DNA of 22,487 nucleotides, from the IMG/VR virus record IMGVR_UViG_3300031951_001298, positions 1-22,487 of that record. One strand, given 5' to 3'. The notes below the pieces were generated by a model, which saw only the letters and a program-made list of their open reading frames with translations, made no database searches and was not told where the DNA came from. The stretch is from a virus. The stretch's first letter is position 1, and the number at the start of each line of letters is the position of its first letter. The position numbers were made by a program, and so were the translations under genes. This document shows, piece by piece, positions 6,814 to 15,830 of the stretch.

Positions 6814-8754
6814 TTATTGATTTTGACTACTTACAAATGCAAACCAGTTTGCTCCACCGTCATGAGTCGTAAAGACAAATGTATCAACTTTATTCAATGT
6901 AGATGTCATCGTTGGATTGGTTCCTCCCGCCCATCTTGTTCCAGCGGGCCACGTTACTGCCCTTGCCGTCCCATCTGCAACAAATTGCAAAGTAAAAGAA
7001 ACTACTGCAGGAGAAGCTGGCACATTTTGAAGCGTCATTGTAGTTATAGCAGCATTTAAACTAACATAAAAGAAAGAAGCATTTGCTAAATTTAATGTTA
7101 AAGTTCCAGCAGAAATAGATGGCGTAGCTTTTGTTTCTAATGGCGGGTCCGTAAAAGTTAATGTACCATTAATTGTATGGTTTCCAGTAGTTGTTATATA
7201 ATTACTTAAAACAGTCGATCCAATATACCCGCTTGGATTTGAAGACGCGTAAAAAGCTCCGGTTTGCGTATTACGAACGTATCCACTTGGATTCGAAGCA
7301 GGATAAAATGCGCCAGTTTGCGAGCTAGTAACAAAGTTTCCAGTCTGGGAATTGGTCACGTAGTTCGAAAGATTCACGCCAGTTATGAAACCGCTCGGAT
7401 TGGAGGCAAGATAATAGCTCCCAGTTGTTTGCTTCGAATCTAAGGATGCCTGTAAATTACTTACATCTGAAATCTGCAAAGATTTTCCAGACCATAAATT
7501 ATTATTTTTATATAAAAATTGACCATTTAGAGATCCGGTAACTGCAACATCATGTAATTCATCTAATTCAAATCCATTCTGTACTTTTACAAAAATTTCA
7601 CCATTATTTTGCGCTCTTGTCACAACACCAAGATAAACTAAGTGATTTGGGGCGTATGGCTTATTAGCTAATCCATATATTAATGATCCAGTTGGACCCA
7701 GCCAAATAGGATCTCCAGCCACAGCAGCGCTTGTATTAAAATTTTGCAATAACCCATCAGTGATAACTGTTCCAGAAGCATTATTTAATAAGCTATCTTG
7801 TACAATAAATCCAAGCGTTTTAGATGAAGTGCCTTCGCTAGTATTTGAAGCCAAGCCGACTACGATATTTGTGCCATCCGCGCCCTTTATATAAACTGGC
7901 TGCCCTTTGTAGATTGTAGAACCTTCACCATTTTTAACATTAATTTGAGCAGAATAAACAACGCCGCTAATAATTGTATTATTTTGGACTTCTCCATTTA
8001 ATAATATTCCACTTCCATTAACTGTAGGTCTTAATAAAAAGTCCTTACTTCCATTGATTGATTGTGCTCCAGTTGTATAAACTAAATTAGATATACCAGT
8101 AATAAAGCCGCTTGGATTTGAAGATGCGTAAAACTGTCCAGTTTGCGAAGTAGCTACGTAATTTGAAAGATTCAAACTAGCGCTTGTTACAAAACCGCTT
8201 GGATTCGAAGCGGGATAAAATGCGCCAGTTTGTGAAGTCGTTACAAAGTTTCCAGTCTGCGAATTAGTGACGTAGTTCGAAAGATTTACGCCAGTAATAA
8301 AGCCGCTTGGATTTGAAGATGCGTAAAAAGCTCCGGTTTGCGTATTACGAACGTATCCACTTGGATTAGAAACTGGATAAAACGCGCCAGTTTGCGAATT
8401 CTGAACATACGAAGTCAAAGCAGAACTAGTAATAAAACCGCTTGGATTCGAAGCGGCGTAAAATGCGCCAGTTTGATTACTACGAATATACCCGCTTGGG
8501 TTAGAATTCATAGGATAAAAAGACCCAACAACCGTACTTATAAAGCCGCTAGGATTAGAAGCGGGATAAAAAAGTCCAGTTTGGTCTGCTGTTATATAAT
8601 TTCCAGGACCAGAAGCTCCTCCTGTAAACAAATAAAGCGTAGCTGGATCAGCCGTATTTTGATTAAAAGTACTTGGATCAGCTATTTCAAAACGAGTAAT
8701 ATCTCCTTCGAAAGCTTGCTTTTCGATCTTATTGATTGATATATCTTTAATCAT
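6814..8754 (-). CDS. Tail fibre with NPSGF/Y repeats
   Basis: This 646-residue protein begins MIKDISINKIEKQAFEGDIT. Residues about 55-230 are a run of repeats of the type NSQTGAFYPASNPSGF; NPSGF/Y occurs seven times here and three more times at about 440-540, making ten. Between them is a globular domain (about 255-400) with YKGQPVYIKGADG, FNTSAAVAGDPIWLGPTG and APNHLVYLGVVTRAQ, which I recognise from other phage fibre proteins. The C-terminal 110 residues (TLTLNLANASFFYVSL to VTWPAGTRWAGGTNPTMT and HDGGANWFAFV) form a domain common at the ends of fibres. It is likely a trimeric fibre or tail-spike shaft for host recognition. Four bases separate it from the small protein upstream. Confidence 0.8.
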   Translation of the reverse strand: MIKDISINKIEKQAFEGDITRFEIADPSTFNQNTADPATLYLFTGGASGPGNYITADQTGLFYPASNPSGFISTVVGSFYPMNSNPSGYIRSNQTGAFYAASNPSGFITSSALTSYVQNSQTGAFYPVSNPSGYVRNTQTGAFYASSNPSGFITGVNLSNYVTNSQTGNFVTTSQTGAFYPASNPSGFVTSASLNLSNYVATSQTGQFYASSNPSGFITGISNLVYTTGAQSINGSKDFLLRPTVNGSGILLNGEVQNNTIISGVVYSAQINVKNGEGSTIYKGQPVYIKGADGTNIVVGLASNTSEGTSSKTLGFIVQDSLLNNASGTVITDGLLQNFNTSAAVAGDPIWLGPTGSLIYGLANKPYAPNHLVYLGVVTRAQNNGEIFVKVQNGFELDELHDVAVTGSLNGQFLYKNNNLWSGKSLQISDVSNLQASLDSKQTTGSYYLASNPSGFITGVNLSNYVTNSQTGNFVTSSQTGAFYPASNPSGYVRNTQTGAFYASSNPSGYIGSTVLSNYITTTGNHTINGTLTFTDPPLETKATPSISAGTLTLNLANASFFYVSLNAAITTMTLQNVPASPAVVSFTLQFVADGTARAVTWPAGTRWAGGTNPTMTSTLNKVDTFVFTTHDGGANWFAFVSSQNQ

Positions 8755-8757
8755 TTT

Positions 8758-9066
8758 TTAATTTTGAGCTGTAAATCCACACCAAAAATTTCCCACGCCG
8801 CTTGCGATTGCTCTAACGCGTGTTACTGGAGTTGTTAAATAAGCTGGAGCAGCATAACCGGATTTCATTGCGTCAAAAGAATAAAAATCAACCCAGTCAT
8901 TTTCAAAAAATGGACTTTCGTATTGAAGAGAAACCGATCCTCCCTGAACGTTTGTATAAGCGGTGAAAACTGCATCTCTTGATCTAGCCATATTGACTGC
9001 TTCACCAGTAAAGGGCCCACATTGACCGCTTAATAATAATTTAGTTTGGATAAAAAATTGGTTCAT
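8758..9066 (-). CDS. Small structural protein of unknown function, probably tail
   Basis: This 102-residue protein starts MNQFFIQTKLLLSGQCGPFT and is rich in aromatic and small residues with a beta-strand pattern (FTAYTNVQGGSVSLQYESPF; VTRVRAIASGVGNFW). There is no membrane segment. The start is supported by a GTGTA motif exactly nine bases before the ATG. Its location between two proteins that share NPSGF repeats suggests a tail or fibre accessory protein. I do not recognise a named family. Confidence 0.6.
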   Translation of the reverse strand: MNQFFIQTKLLLSGQCGPFTGEAVNMARSRDAVFTAYTNVQGGSVSLQYESPFFENDWVDFYSFDAMKSGYAAPAYLTTPVTRVRAIASGVGNFWCGFTAQN

Positions 9067-9069
9067 GAC

Positions 9070-9080
9070 TATGACTACAC
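9070..9080 (-). promoter_or_regulatory. GTGTA-type putative promoter at leaderless distance
   Basis: GTGTAGTCATA starts 14 bases before the ATG at 9066, leaving nine bases between GTGTA and ATG. It lies within a 23-base gap after the gene at 9090. Confidence 0.35.
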
Positions 9081-9089
9081 TTTTTTTTA

Positions 9090-9638
9090 TTAAAAGCTAT
9101 TGTTTGATATAAAAATATTTAAATAACAATTTTCTTCTTGAATAGTGTCGGAAAAAAAAATACTACAACCCGAAACTGTTTTATTTTTAACTAAAGTTTG
9201 ATAAATAATATCATCTCCTCCATCTACGTTACAGAAAATAGAAGGAACAAGACTGAACTGAACCGGAAAAGAAATATCTAGCCTAGAAATACCAGTTTGA
9301 AGCCCCAAAGATATTTTTTTACTTGATTCTTTAACTACTCCTGAAACTTGTTCTAAATTAACAAAACCACTAGGATTACTTATCGAATAATAGCCAGAAA
9401 GATCCCCAGAAGTAGCGTATCCAAATGTAACCTCTCTAACTGTTTTGTCATTTTTTATGACATAAACCTTTTCATTTTCTGTTACAGAGCAGAGCTGACC
9501 AGAATAAGCAGTTGGATTATTTAACGCATAATCCTGTAAACCGCTTAATGTCTGAAAAACAGAAGAAGAGTCTAATGGAAAAGAATTAAGCCTTCTAAAG
9601 CCAATTGGAATATCAAGCCCATTCGTATTATTAGACAT
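9090..9638 (-). CDS. Structural protein with one NPSGF motif and lectin-like C-terminus
   Basis: This 182-residue protein opens MSNNTNGLDIPIGFRRLNSF. At about residues 80-95 it contains YYSISNPSGFVNLEQ, the same motif that is repeated ten times in the long fibre, so the two probably share a structural unit. The last 65 residues (ISFPVQFSLVPSIFCNVDGG ... CYLNIFISNNSF) have the strand pattern of H-type lectin-like domains found on phage fibres; that fold call is tentative. It lies directly downstream of the portal gene, with its own GTGTA motif in the gap. It is probably a fibre or baseplate component. Confidence 0.55.
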   Translation of the reverse strand: MSNNTNGLDIPIGFRRLNSFPLDSSSVFQTLSGLQDYALNNPTAYSGQLCSVTENEKVYVIKNDKTVREVTFGYATSGDLSGYYSISNPSGFVNLEQVSGVVKESSKKISLGLQTGISRLDISFPVQFSLVPSIFCNVDGGDDIIYQTLVKNKTVSGCSIFFSDTIQEENCYLNIFISNNSF

Positions 9639-9674
9639 AAATTCAATTTTTTTCCTATATAAAATAACTAATAA

Positions 9675-9685
9675 TAATTATACAC
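9675..9685 (-). promoter_or_regulatory. GTGTA-type putative phage promoter before fibre cluster
   Basis: GTGTATAATTA in the 71-base gap between portal and the 182-residue gene. The following bases (TTATTAGTTATTTTATA) closely match those after the motif before the portal gene (TTATTAATTATTTTATT), extending the similarity beyond the core. Confidence 0.5.
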
Positions 9686-9709
9686 GTTATATTTATACAA
9701 ATATAGGAT

Positions 9710-11728
9710 TTATCTTTTACTATGGAAAAGAATTGAAGCTGATCTATTATCTAAAGAGTGAAGTACTGCTAATTCATCAATCTGATTATATATATCTTGA
9801 TTGCTATTTGCTGGGTTTTCTATGTATTTTTCAAAAATAGATTGCCAATTTTCTATCTTTTCATTTTGAGCAACTATAATAGCTATCTCAGAGACGATAT
9901 TAAGCTGCTCTTCATTTAATTTTTTTAATTTAAATTTCTTTTTTAATGAAGATTCTATTTTTTTCTCTAAATCTGTCAAGGAAGCCATAACAGATTTCAT
10001 TTTATTGCAACTAAATTCTGTATTTGAAGAAGCCGAAACTTTTCTAGGAGAAGACTGTTTAATATTTTTCGTTCCAGATGGGCGCCCCGTATCTCCGGCT
10101 GGATTTTTACTTCCACCCGTTCCAGCAGGAGCGTCTCCTTCTTTTACTCCTCCTATTAATGGCTTATAGTAACCCTTATCTTTTAAATCTTTATATCTTT
10201 TTTGAGATTCTATACTTTCTTCAGATGTTGGAAGTCTTCCGCTTTGGAAAACATCAAAACCTTCTTCTGGAGTCAATACGCCAAGCTCTATCAGCCTAGA
10301 GTAAACTCTACTCATAAGAACATTATCTTCAAAATCAACATCTTCTAGTTTAGGCTTAGGAATTTGTTTAAACCCAAGAGCTTTTCCAACTTCTTTCATT
10401 TCAGGAATCAAAAAGTCTTTTAAAAACTTTTCTCGACCATATTTTAATCTAGCAAAAAATACTTTAACTTTAATTGACGTATTCGAGAACTTTTCTTCGC
10501 CAAATAAGATACTATTTAAACCCATCCTAATATCGTTATCTAGTATTTCATATTTTTTAGGATCTAACAAATTACCAATGTCGGGTATAACAAATTTAGC
10601 ATTAGTAGTATAATCTGCAACTAAAACCTTACCGACGCTTTGATTTTCGAACAACTTTCTCATCGAAGCTAGATTTTGAGCGCTTGGCATACCAACTTTT
10701 TCGTCGCCCATAGTAATCATAAGCACAGCTTGTTGAACCGATCTAGCAATTGCTTGATCAATCTTTTTAAGTTCCAATTTTGAATTAATATCCTCTAAAA
10801 CAGCAAAACCCATAGGAACAGAAAGCGGCTCATAATTTTGCTTCTTATAAAACACAGCGACAAGCCTATCTTTATCTAATTCTAACCCTATATTATTAAG
10901 ACCAGACGGAATTCCCATTTTTTGGGATGTAGCTTTTTTATCTAGAATGCTTTTTATTTCTGGTATTTTTTCTGCAATTTTTCTATCCGATTCAGTTTTA
11001 GGATTTATCAAATTTTGAAGTTCATAATCATTTAAAATTTTAACATAAACATTATCTAAGAAAGAAGACGATGTTACTATATTTATATCAGCTGGATTTA
11101 AAATTATATATTTAACTGGAATTGCAGAATCTGATAAATTTTCATTTTTAGCAGCTTTTGCGCCAAAAGCTTCTTGAATTTTCATCATATTTTCCCTGCC
11201 AAAGTCTGCTCTAAACTTATATATAAATATATTACCACTACGATAAAACTCCCTATAAAATTGATCCTGTAAATCCCAAGAGTTTATTTTCTGAAGCCAA
11301 AGATCAAAAAATTTTCTACTTTGCTCATTACCGCCAGTTAAATAAATCTCAGAAAGACTGAATTCAGTCATTAAATCTATAGTATTTCTAAAGATTGGCA
11401 CATTCCAGTACGCTTTCTGGCATAAAACAATTGCATCCTTAGCCGAAATATTAGAATCATAATTCCCCTTTCCCGTTCCGTAAACAAATGGAACAACGCC
11501 CTTTTCTAGATTTGCAAATCTATCGATTTTAGTAATCGAAGAAGAAATGTTTCTTCTCATAGACGTTTCTCCTGTTCTTTCACAAGTAGAAGCAAGAGAA
11601 ATACTTAAATTATCATCTAATGAAGCCATAACCGCCTCTGGAATTTCTATTTTTCTACTCTTATTAGAAATCTTCTGAGTTGAGGCTGATGCGAAAGATG
11701 AATCTTTTTCTGTTTTAGACTTAGGCAT
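9710..11728 (-). CDS. Portal protein
   Basis: This 672-residue protein is the right length for a large-phage portal, the dodecameric ring through which DNA enters and leaves the head. The region about 85-190 (KAYWNVPIFRNTIDLMTEF, SLSEIYLTGG, FYREFYRSGNIFIYKFRADF) has the conserved pattern of the portal wing/stem start. The following helical region with LKKIDQAIARSVQQAVLMIT fits the clip/stem helices. The last 130 residues are Ser/Gly-rich and then helical, and probably form the crown. It follows the large terminase by 66 bases, the standard neighbour. The call combines recognised pattern, size and location. Confidence 0.85.
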   Translation of the reverse strand: MPKSKTEKDSSFASASTQKISNKSRKIEIPEAVMASLDDNLSISLASTCERTGETSMRRNISSSITKIDRFANLEKGVVPFVYGTGKGNYDSNISAKDAIVLCQKAYWNVPIFRNTIDLMTEFSLSEIYLTGGNEQSRKFFDLWLQKINSWDLQDQFYREFYRSGNIFIYKFRADFGRENMMKIQEAFGAKAAKNENLSDSAIPVKYIILNPADINIVTSSSFLDNVYVKILNDYELQNLINPKTESDRKIAEKIPEIKSILDKKATSQKMGIPSGLNNIGLELDKDRLVAVFYKKQNYEPLSVPMGFAVLEDINSKLELKKIDQAIARSVQQAVLMITMGDEKVGMPSAQNLASMRKLFENQSVGKVLVADYTTNAKFVIPDIGNLLDPKKYEILDNDIRMGLNSILFGEEKFSNTSIKVKVFFARLKYGREKFLKDFLIPEMKEVGKALGFKQIPKPKLEDVDFEDNVLMSRVYSRLIELGVLTPEEGFDVFQSGRLPTSEESIESQKRYKDLKDKGYYKPLIGGVKEGDAPAGTGGSKNPAGDTGRPSGTKNIKQSSPRKVSASSNTEFSCNKMKSVMASLTDLEKKIESSLKKKFKLKKLNEEQLNIVSEIAIIVAQNEKIENWQSIFEKYIENPANSNQDIYNQIDELAVLHSLDNRSASILFHSKR

Positions 11729-11780
11729 TATAATGTTATTCTTTTAAACCAATAAAATAATTAATAATTATATTATTGTA

Positions 11781-11791
11781 TAATTCTACAC
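11781..11791 (-). promoter_or_regulatory. GTGTA-type putative phage promoter before portal
   Basis: GTGTAGAATTA lies just past the terminase stop in the 66-base gap and is followed by an A/T-rich stretch that resembles the element at 9675-9685. The motif starts 63 bases before the portal ATG. Confidence 0.5.
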
Positions 11792-11794
11792 ATT

Positions 11795-13726
11795 TTATAG
11801 AAAAAAGGGTGTAAAATTGTATTTAGGCTTTTCGGCTTTTTCAGAGTTTAAATCAAAATAAACCTTAACAGCCCAATTACCAAGCATTAACGCAGAATAA
11901 TTATCTTTTCTTGGTTTATTAGCCGTAGTCAATCTTCTTAAGTGAGCAGGTAAGTCAAAGCTTTGGGTACCGCGAGCCGTAGAAGAGACCTGAATTAAAG
12001 CACATTGATCTTTCGTATCTTTAATTATAAAGTCTTGTTGCTCCATGAAGTCTCTAACTCCAAGCTTAGCTCTCTCCACGGCGTCTTCTGGTGCGTCATC
12101 TATGCCTTTTGGATAAATATAATCTATTGGTATATTTAATGAAAACATTTGATTAACAATATCTGGATGAGCACATGAAGCGCTAGCAAACCAAACTCTT
12201 TTGTGATCAATACAGCTTTGAAGATAACTATTAGCTCTTCCTATAAACGAAGAAGTAAAATACTGTTTAATACAAATAGTTCCTGTATCAAAATTATATT
12301 GAGATTTGGCTTCTTTAAGCATTTCAAGATATTCCTCGCCCTCTTTATCAGAGTTAAATTCAAAAAAACCCACTTTCATTCCCTTGGCTTTAAAAATAGC
12401 CGATCCATTAGCTGCTTCAATAAATTGATCGCCACCCGCGTTATCAATAATAACTAATCTAATATTAAAATGCGTTAATAAATAATAAAAGTATTTAATA
12501 TGATCTTGAACACTTGCGCCAGCCTTCTGATAGCCATGAACATAAACAGAAGTGCCATCTTCCTCATTTAATTCCATTACAGCCATTGCAAAATAGTCAG
12601 AGCTTTTAGAAGCACTAAAACTTGGATCGATAGCTAAAACATATTTCTTATCTTTATCTCCTGCTATTTTAGTAGTTGGATATTGACCATTTGGAACCGT
12701 GCAAAGTGTCATTTTTTTAGGAGAAAAATACCCATCGCCTCCGTCAACGAATCGGGCACAGTATTCTCTAAGAAACGCCGAGTGACTTATTCCTCCGCTT
12801 TTAGCTAATTGAATAACGCCTTGGTCTATCATATGCTCTGGAAGCGATTCATAACTCATTTGAGATACAAAATAAGTAGAATTTTTCATAGCTTCCATTC
12901 TATCTTCTCCCACTTTTTCAGAATCATTAAGTAAATTTGGATCTCTAATAATATCAGACCAAATAGAGTAAAGTTCGAACAAGTATTCAAAAGTATAACT
13001 CGCCGAACTTAGAGTTATCATCTTGTTGACGTTTTTAAATACAGTTCTGTCTTTTTCCTGCATTCTTCCAGCGCGAATCATTTGATCTTCAACTTCTCTA
13101 ACTCTAATTCTTTCAGCAACATCTAGAGGAGAACTCATAAATGGCATTAATACTCTTTCTACGATATCTTTAGGCATTAATAGAAACTCATCAATAATTA
13201 AAACAGAAGCGCGGTAACCTCTAGTATTTTCTCCACCTAATGGAATAGCAGTTATAGAACCTCCGTGAGGCAACTCAACAGGATAAACGTATTCGTCGTT
13301 TCTTTTTACTGGATCTTTAAAGCATTGCTTTGCTAATCCTGCGTCCTTAGCATTAAGCATCTTGTCTATTTCCATAAACAGCCTACGAGACGTTCTAAAG
13401 TTAGCAGAAGCAATAAGTATTTTAGTTCCTGGCTCAAAAATACATTGCAGAATACAAAATACCGCAGCGCAAAAACTTTTTGAAGCTCCTCTTCCCCATG
13501 TCAACATAGAAAAGTTTCTATTAAACATGGCTTTAATATTAAGTTCTTGATATTTTTCTAGCTTAATTCCTAAAAATAATTCAGTAGTTAATCCTATATT
13601 AGATTTTAAAAATTTTGCCAGCGTTATTCTTGCGGTGGCGTCATCCATTTCGCCACGCATCTCCTTTAGCTCTTCATTGAAGTGCCTATCGGGAATAATT
13701 ATATCTTGATTTCCTACTTCCCACAT
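11795..13726 (-). CDS. terL: Terminase large subunit
   Basis: This 643-residue protein is the ATP-driven DNA packaging motor and headful/genome-cutting nuclease. The N-terminal ATPase has a Walker A-type loop in MLTWGRGASKS (residues 74-84) and Walker B with catalytic Glu in SVLIIDE (174-180). A coupling motif is probably in MITLSSASYTF (about 236-246). The C-terminal RNase H-like nuclease has YVLAIDPSFSA (D367) and LVIIDNAGGDQF (D428), plus a further acidic cluster near DDAPEDAVERA. Length is usual for the family. It is the last gene of a tight operon: the start lies two bases after the stop of the ERCC4 nuclease gene, without a Shine-Dalgarno site. Confidence 0.95.
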   Translation of the reverse strand: MWEVGNQDIIIPDRHFNEELKEMRGEMDDATARITLAKFLKSNIGLTTELFLGIKLEKYQELNIKAMFNRNFSMLTWGRGASKSFCAAVFCILQCIFEPGTKILIASANFRTSRRLFMEIDKMLNAKDAGLAKQCFKDPVKRNDEYVYPVELPHGGSITAIPLGGENTRGYRASVLIIDEFLLMPKDIVERVLMPFMSSPLDVAERIRVREVEDQMIRAGRMQEKDRTVFKNVNKMITLSSASYTFEYLFELYSIWSDIIRDPNLLNDSEKVGEDRMEAMKNSTYFVSQMSYESLPEHMIDQGVIQLAKSGGISHSAFLREYCARFVDGGDGYFSPKKMTLCTVPNGQYPTTKIAGDKDKKYVLAIDPSFSASKSSDYFAMAVMELNEEDGTSVYVHGYQKAGASVQDHIKYFYYLLTHFNIRLVIIDNAGGDQFIEAANGSAIFKAKGMKVGFFEFNSDKEGEEYLEMLKEAKSQYNFDTGTICIKQYFTSSFIGRANSYLQSCIDHKRVWFASASCAHPDIVNQMFSLNIPIDYIYPKGIDDAPEDAVERAKLGVRDFMEQQDFIIKDTKDQCALIQVSSTARGTQSFDLPAHLRRLTTANKPRKDNYSALMLGNWAVKVYFDLNSEKAEKPKYNFTPFFL

Positions 13727-13728
13727 AT

Positions 13729-14661
13729 TTAGATAAGATTATGCTCTATTAAATATTGAAAATCAAAAGTTTTAGCTTGAGCTACATTCAAAGCTAGTAT
13801 TTTTGGTATAAGCTCAGAAGACTCTTTTCTTCCTCCAGAAAAACAGAACTGAATATTTTCCGGAAAGTTTTTGCATACCTCTCTGAATCTGTGAAATATG
13901 AAATCCGTAGAAGCTTTTGCAAATCTACCAGTTCTAGAATAAGAAAATGATAAAAATTTATTAATATCACATTCTGTAACTACTACAATATACCCATTAG
14001 CTTCTCTAGCTCTTTCTACTTCTCTATTAAATCTATCAAAACCAGATGACAACGTAGAAACCAAATCATTTAATGATTTTCTCTCAACGGCTAACAGCTT
14101 GTCGCAAGAATAATCTCCAAATTCAAGTTTTTCGTTAATTATTTCATAATTTTTTAGCTTAATAGGCTTCTGCTCCCTTGTATCTACCGTTATGTTTTTT
14201 TGATAAATAAAATTGAAATTTAATTCATTTTTATTGTACGAATAACGCTTTTTTAAACCAGTAGATTTAATAAAATTATCCAGATCAGGAAAAAAAAATT
14301 CATATGTCTTAATAGATGGAAAATAAGACACGGTTCTCATCTCGGAAGATGAAGGAAAGTAGCATACACTTTTTAATTTTGAATGATCTATAATTTTATT
14401 CAATAAGAAATTTTTTGCTAATCCGTTTTTTTCAAGTTTAAGCCAAGATAGCATGTTTTTTTTATTAACAAAATCTGTTAATAAATATTGTTCAAAACTT
14501 TTGAATTCGATCGGCTCCTTAGTAAGAAAATCTCTCTTATTTAAATTCCATTTTAAGTATTGATCTATTTTTAAATCATGATCAACTTTTACATGTTTTA
14601 TAAACTTATCCTTATCGGAACAGGAATACGAACATCCAGACTCTTTACAAGAAAATTTCAT
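13729..14661 (-). CDS. Zinc-finger and ERCC4-type nuclease fusion
   Basis: This 310-residue protein starts with a C2H2 zinc finger: C5-x4-C10-x12-H23-x4-H28. The middle (about 30-150) is not recognised. The C-terminal part (about 155-300) is an ERCC4/XPF-Mus81-type nuclease domain, with ITVDTREQKP (D160), EFGDYSC (D183) and AVERKSLNDLVSTLSSG (E193-R194-K195 of the catalytic ERK motif). This domain cuts branched or flap DNA in eukaryotes and archaea, and occurs singly in some phages. Between a possible small terminase and TerL it may resolve branched replication intermediates ahead of packaging. That role is inferred from position only. The catalytic residues appear complete, so it is probably active. 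Confidence 0.8.
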   Translation of the reverse strand: MKFSCKESGCSYSCSDKDKFIKHVKVDHDLKIDQYLKWNLNKRDFLTKEPIEFKSFEQYLLTDFVNKKNMLSWLKLEKNGLAKNFLLNKIIDHSKLKSVCYFPSSSEMRTVSYFPSIKTYEFFFPDLDNFIKSTGLKKRYSYNKNELNFNFIYQKNITVDTREQKPIKLKNYEIINEKLEFGDYSCDKLLAVERKSLNDLVSTLSSGFDRFNREVERAREANGYIVVVTECDINKFLSFSYSRTGRFAKASTDFIFHRFREVCKNFPENIQFCFSGGRKESSELIPKILALNVAQAKTFDFQYLIEHNLI

Positions 14662-14666
14662 ATAAA

Positions 14667-15830
14667 TTATGTATTGAAAATTTCTTTTGGATCAATTCCT
14701 CTAATGATCGCCTTAAATTCATCAACCGACGATAGCTTTTCTACCTCTTCTTTTAATGCTTCTCTTTGCCTTTCAGCTAAAGCAATCATTCTTTCCCTAT
14801 TTTCTTCTTGCTTCCAAGCATAAACTAAATTTAAAATCGAAGCGTTCTCATTTCTTTTTTCTTCTATTCTTTTTGAGCGATTAACTGTTAAACTTTTGTA
14901 TAGCTTATCTTGTCTAGATATGCATTGATTATATTCAGTCTGAGCATTATTAATAGCTTCATTCAGGCTCATGCTTATTTTTCTACCATCAGATTCAGAA
15001 GCCATGTCGTCGAGCGACATTCTTAAATACTCTATTCTTCTCTGAATATCTGCTGCAATAACAACTTCATTTGATAAAGTAATAAATTGATCTATCTCTT
15101 CCTGCGTTAAATCATCTTTGTCATGAGTATATCTTATAAAAGCGTCTTCAAACAGCTCTCTATCTTCTTGTCTTGAGTAGTTATTTATCTGGTAAAGAAA
15201 TCTAAATATCTTAAGATATGAAAGCAAGGATTCTACGCATTTTATTTGCGCGCGTTTTAAATTTTCTTCTTTCCATCCGTAATTTAAATACTTATTTATC
15301 CTAGCAATAACCTGTACCATTGTAGCGGGAGGTCTATATTGTTCAGAAGGAACCTCACTTCTCTTAAAATTCGAAGACGGCTCGTAATTTATTGTTTCAA
15401 ACTCTCCAGAGTCACTAACTCTTAAGCTTTTTTTATCATCTTGATCTTGTAAATACTTAACATATTCATTAACAGCTCGGTGTTCCAAATGAAGCGCGCT
15501 AATTGTTTGATCATTCAATAAATTTCTTGTAAAAATAAGAGTAGTAAATCCATCTTTTTTATATTCCTGCCTAATTCTCTCCTTTTGTTCTTCAGAAAGA
15601 GCGTAGGGTTCCATTTTTTTTATAACATTGACTTTTACTTTACCAATCTGAAATTCAGATATATATTCTTTTATAGCCCTACCCTCTTTACTTCTTCCAT
15701 CTATTAGGGAATTATTAAAAACCTTCTGAGTCAATTCAGAAAGGTTAGGAGTTGCTCCATCTGCGAACGCAGCCCTAATCAAATCTTCCTGTTCTTTAGA
15801 AAGGATAATTTTTTCTTCTTCTGAATTCAT
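14667..15830 (-). CDS. Helical DNA-binding-like protein, possible small terminase
   Basis: This 387-residue protein has two related N-terminal units: LSKEQEDLIRAAFADGATPN (about 10-30, continuing to GRAIKEYIS) and LSEEQKERIRQEYKKDGFTT (about 78-98, continuing to RAVNEYVKYL). Each reads like a helix-turn-helix repeat of the kind used to bind DNA. The rest is helical and highly charged, with a probable coiled coil at about 270-370. It shares the A of a TAATG with the sigma-like gene upstream and is followed five bases later by the nuclease gene, with TerL next. The location suggests the DNA-recognition subunit of the terminase, but it is much longer than most small terminases. A transcription co-factor for the neighbouring sigma-like protein is an alternative. 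Confidence 0.5.
   Translation of the reverse strand: MNSEEEKIILSKEQEDLIRAAFADGATPNLSELTQKVFNNSLIDGRSKEGRAIKEYISEFQIGKVKVNVIKKMEPYALSEEQKERIRQEYKKDGFTTLIFTRNLLNDQTISALHLEHRAVNEYVKYLQDQDDKKSLRVSDSGEFETINYEPSSNFKRSEVPSEQYRPPATMVQVIARINKYLNYGWKEENLKRAQIKCVESLLSYLKIFRFLYQINNYSRQEDRELFEDAFIRYTHDKDDLTQEEIDQFITLSNEVVIAADIQRRIEYLRMSLDDMASESDGRKISMSLNEAINNAQTEYNQCISRQDKLYKSLTVNRSKRIEEKRNENASILNLVYAWKQEENRERMIALAERQREALKEEVEKLSSVDEFKAIIRGIDPKEIFNT

Noticed and set aside
8338-8739. 133-residue plus-strand frame
   Set aside because: Antisense to the long fibre repeats, Ser/Arg/Ile-rich without any plausible domain.
4551-9066. Diversity-generating retroelement acting on the fibre genes
   Set aside because: No reverse transcriptase and no adenine-biased template/variable pair is seen in the window.
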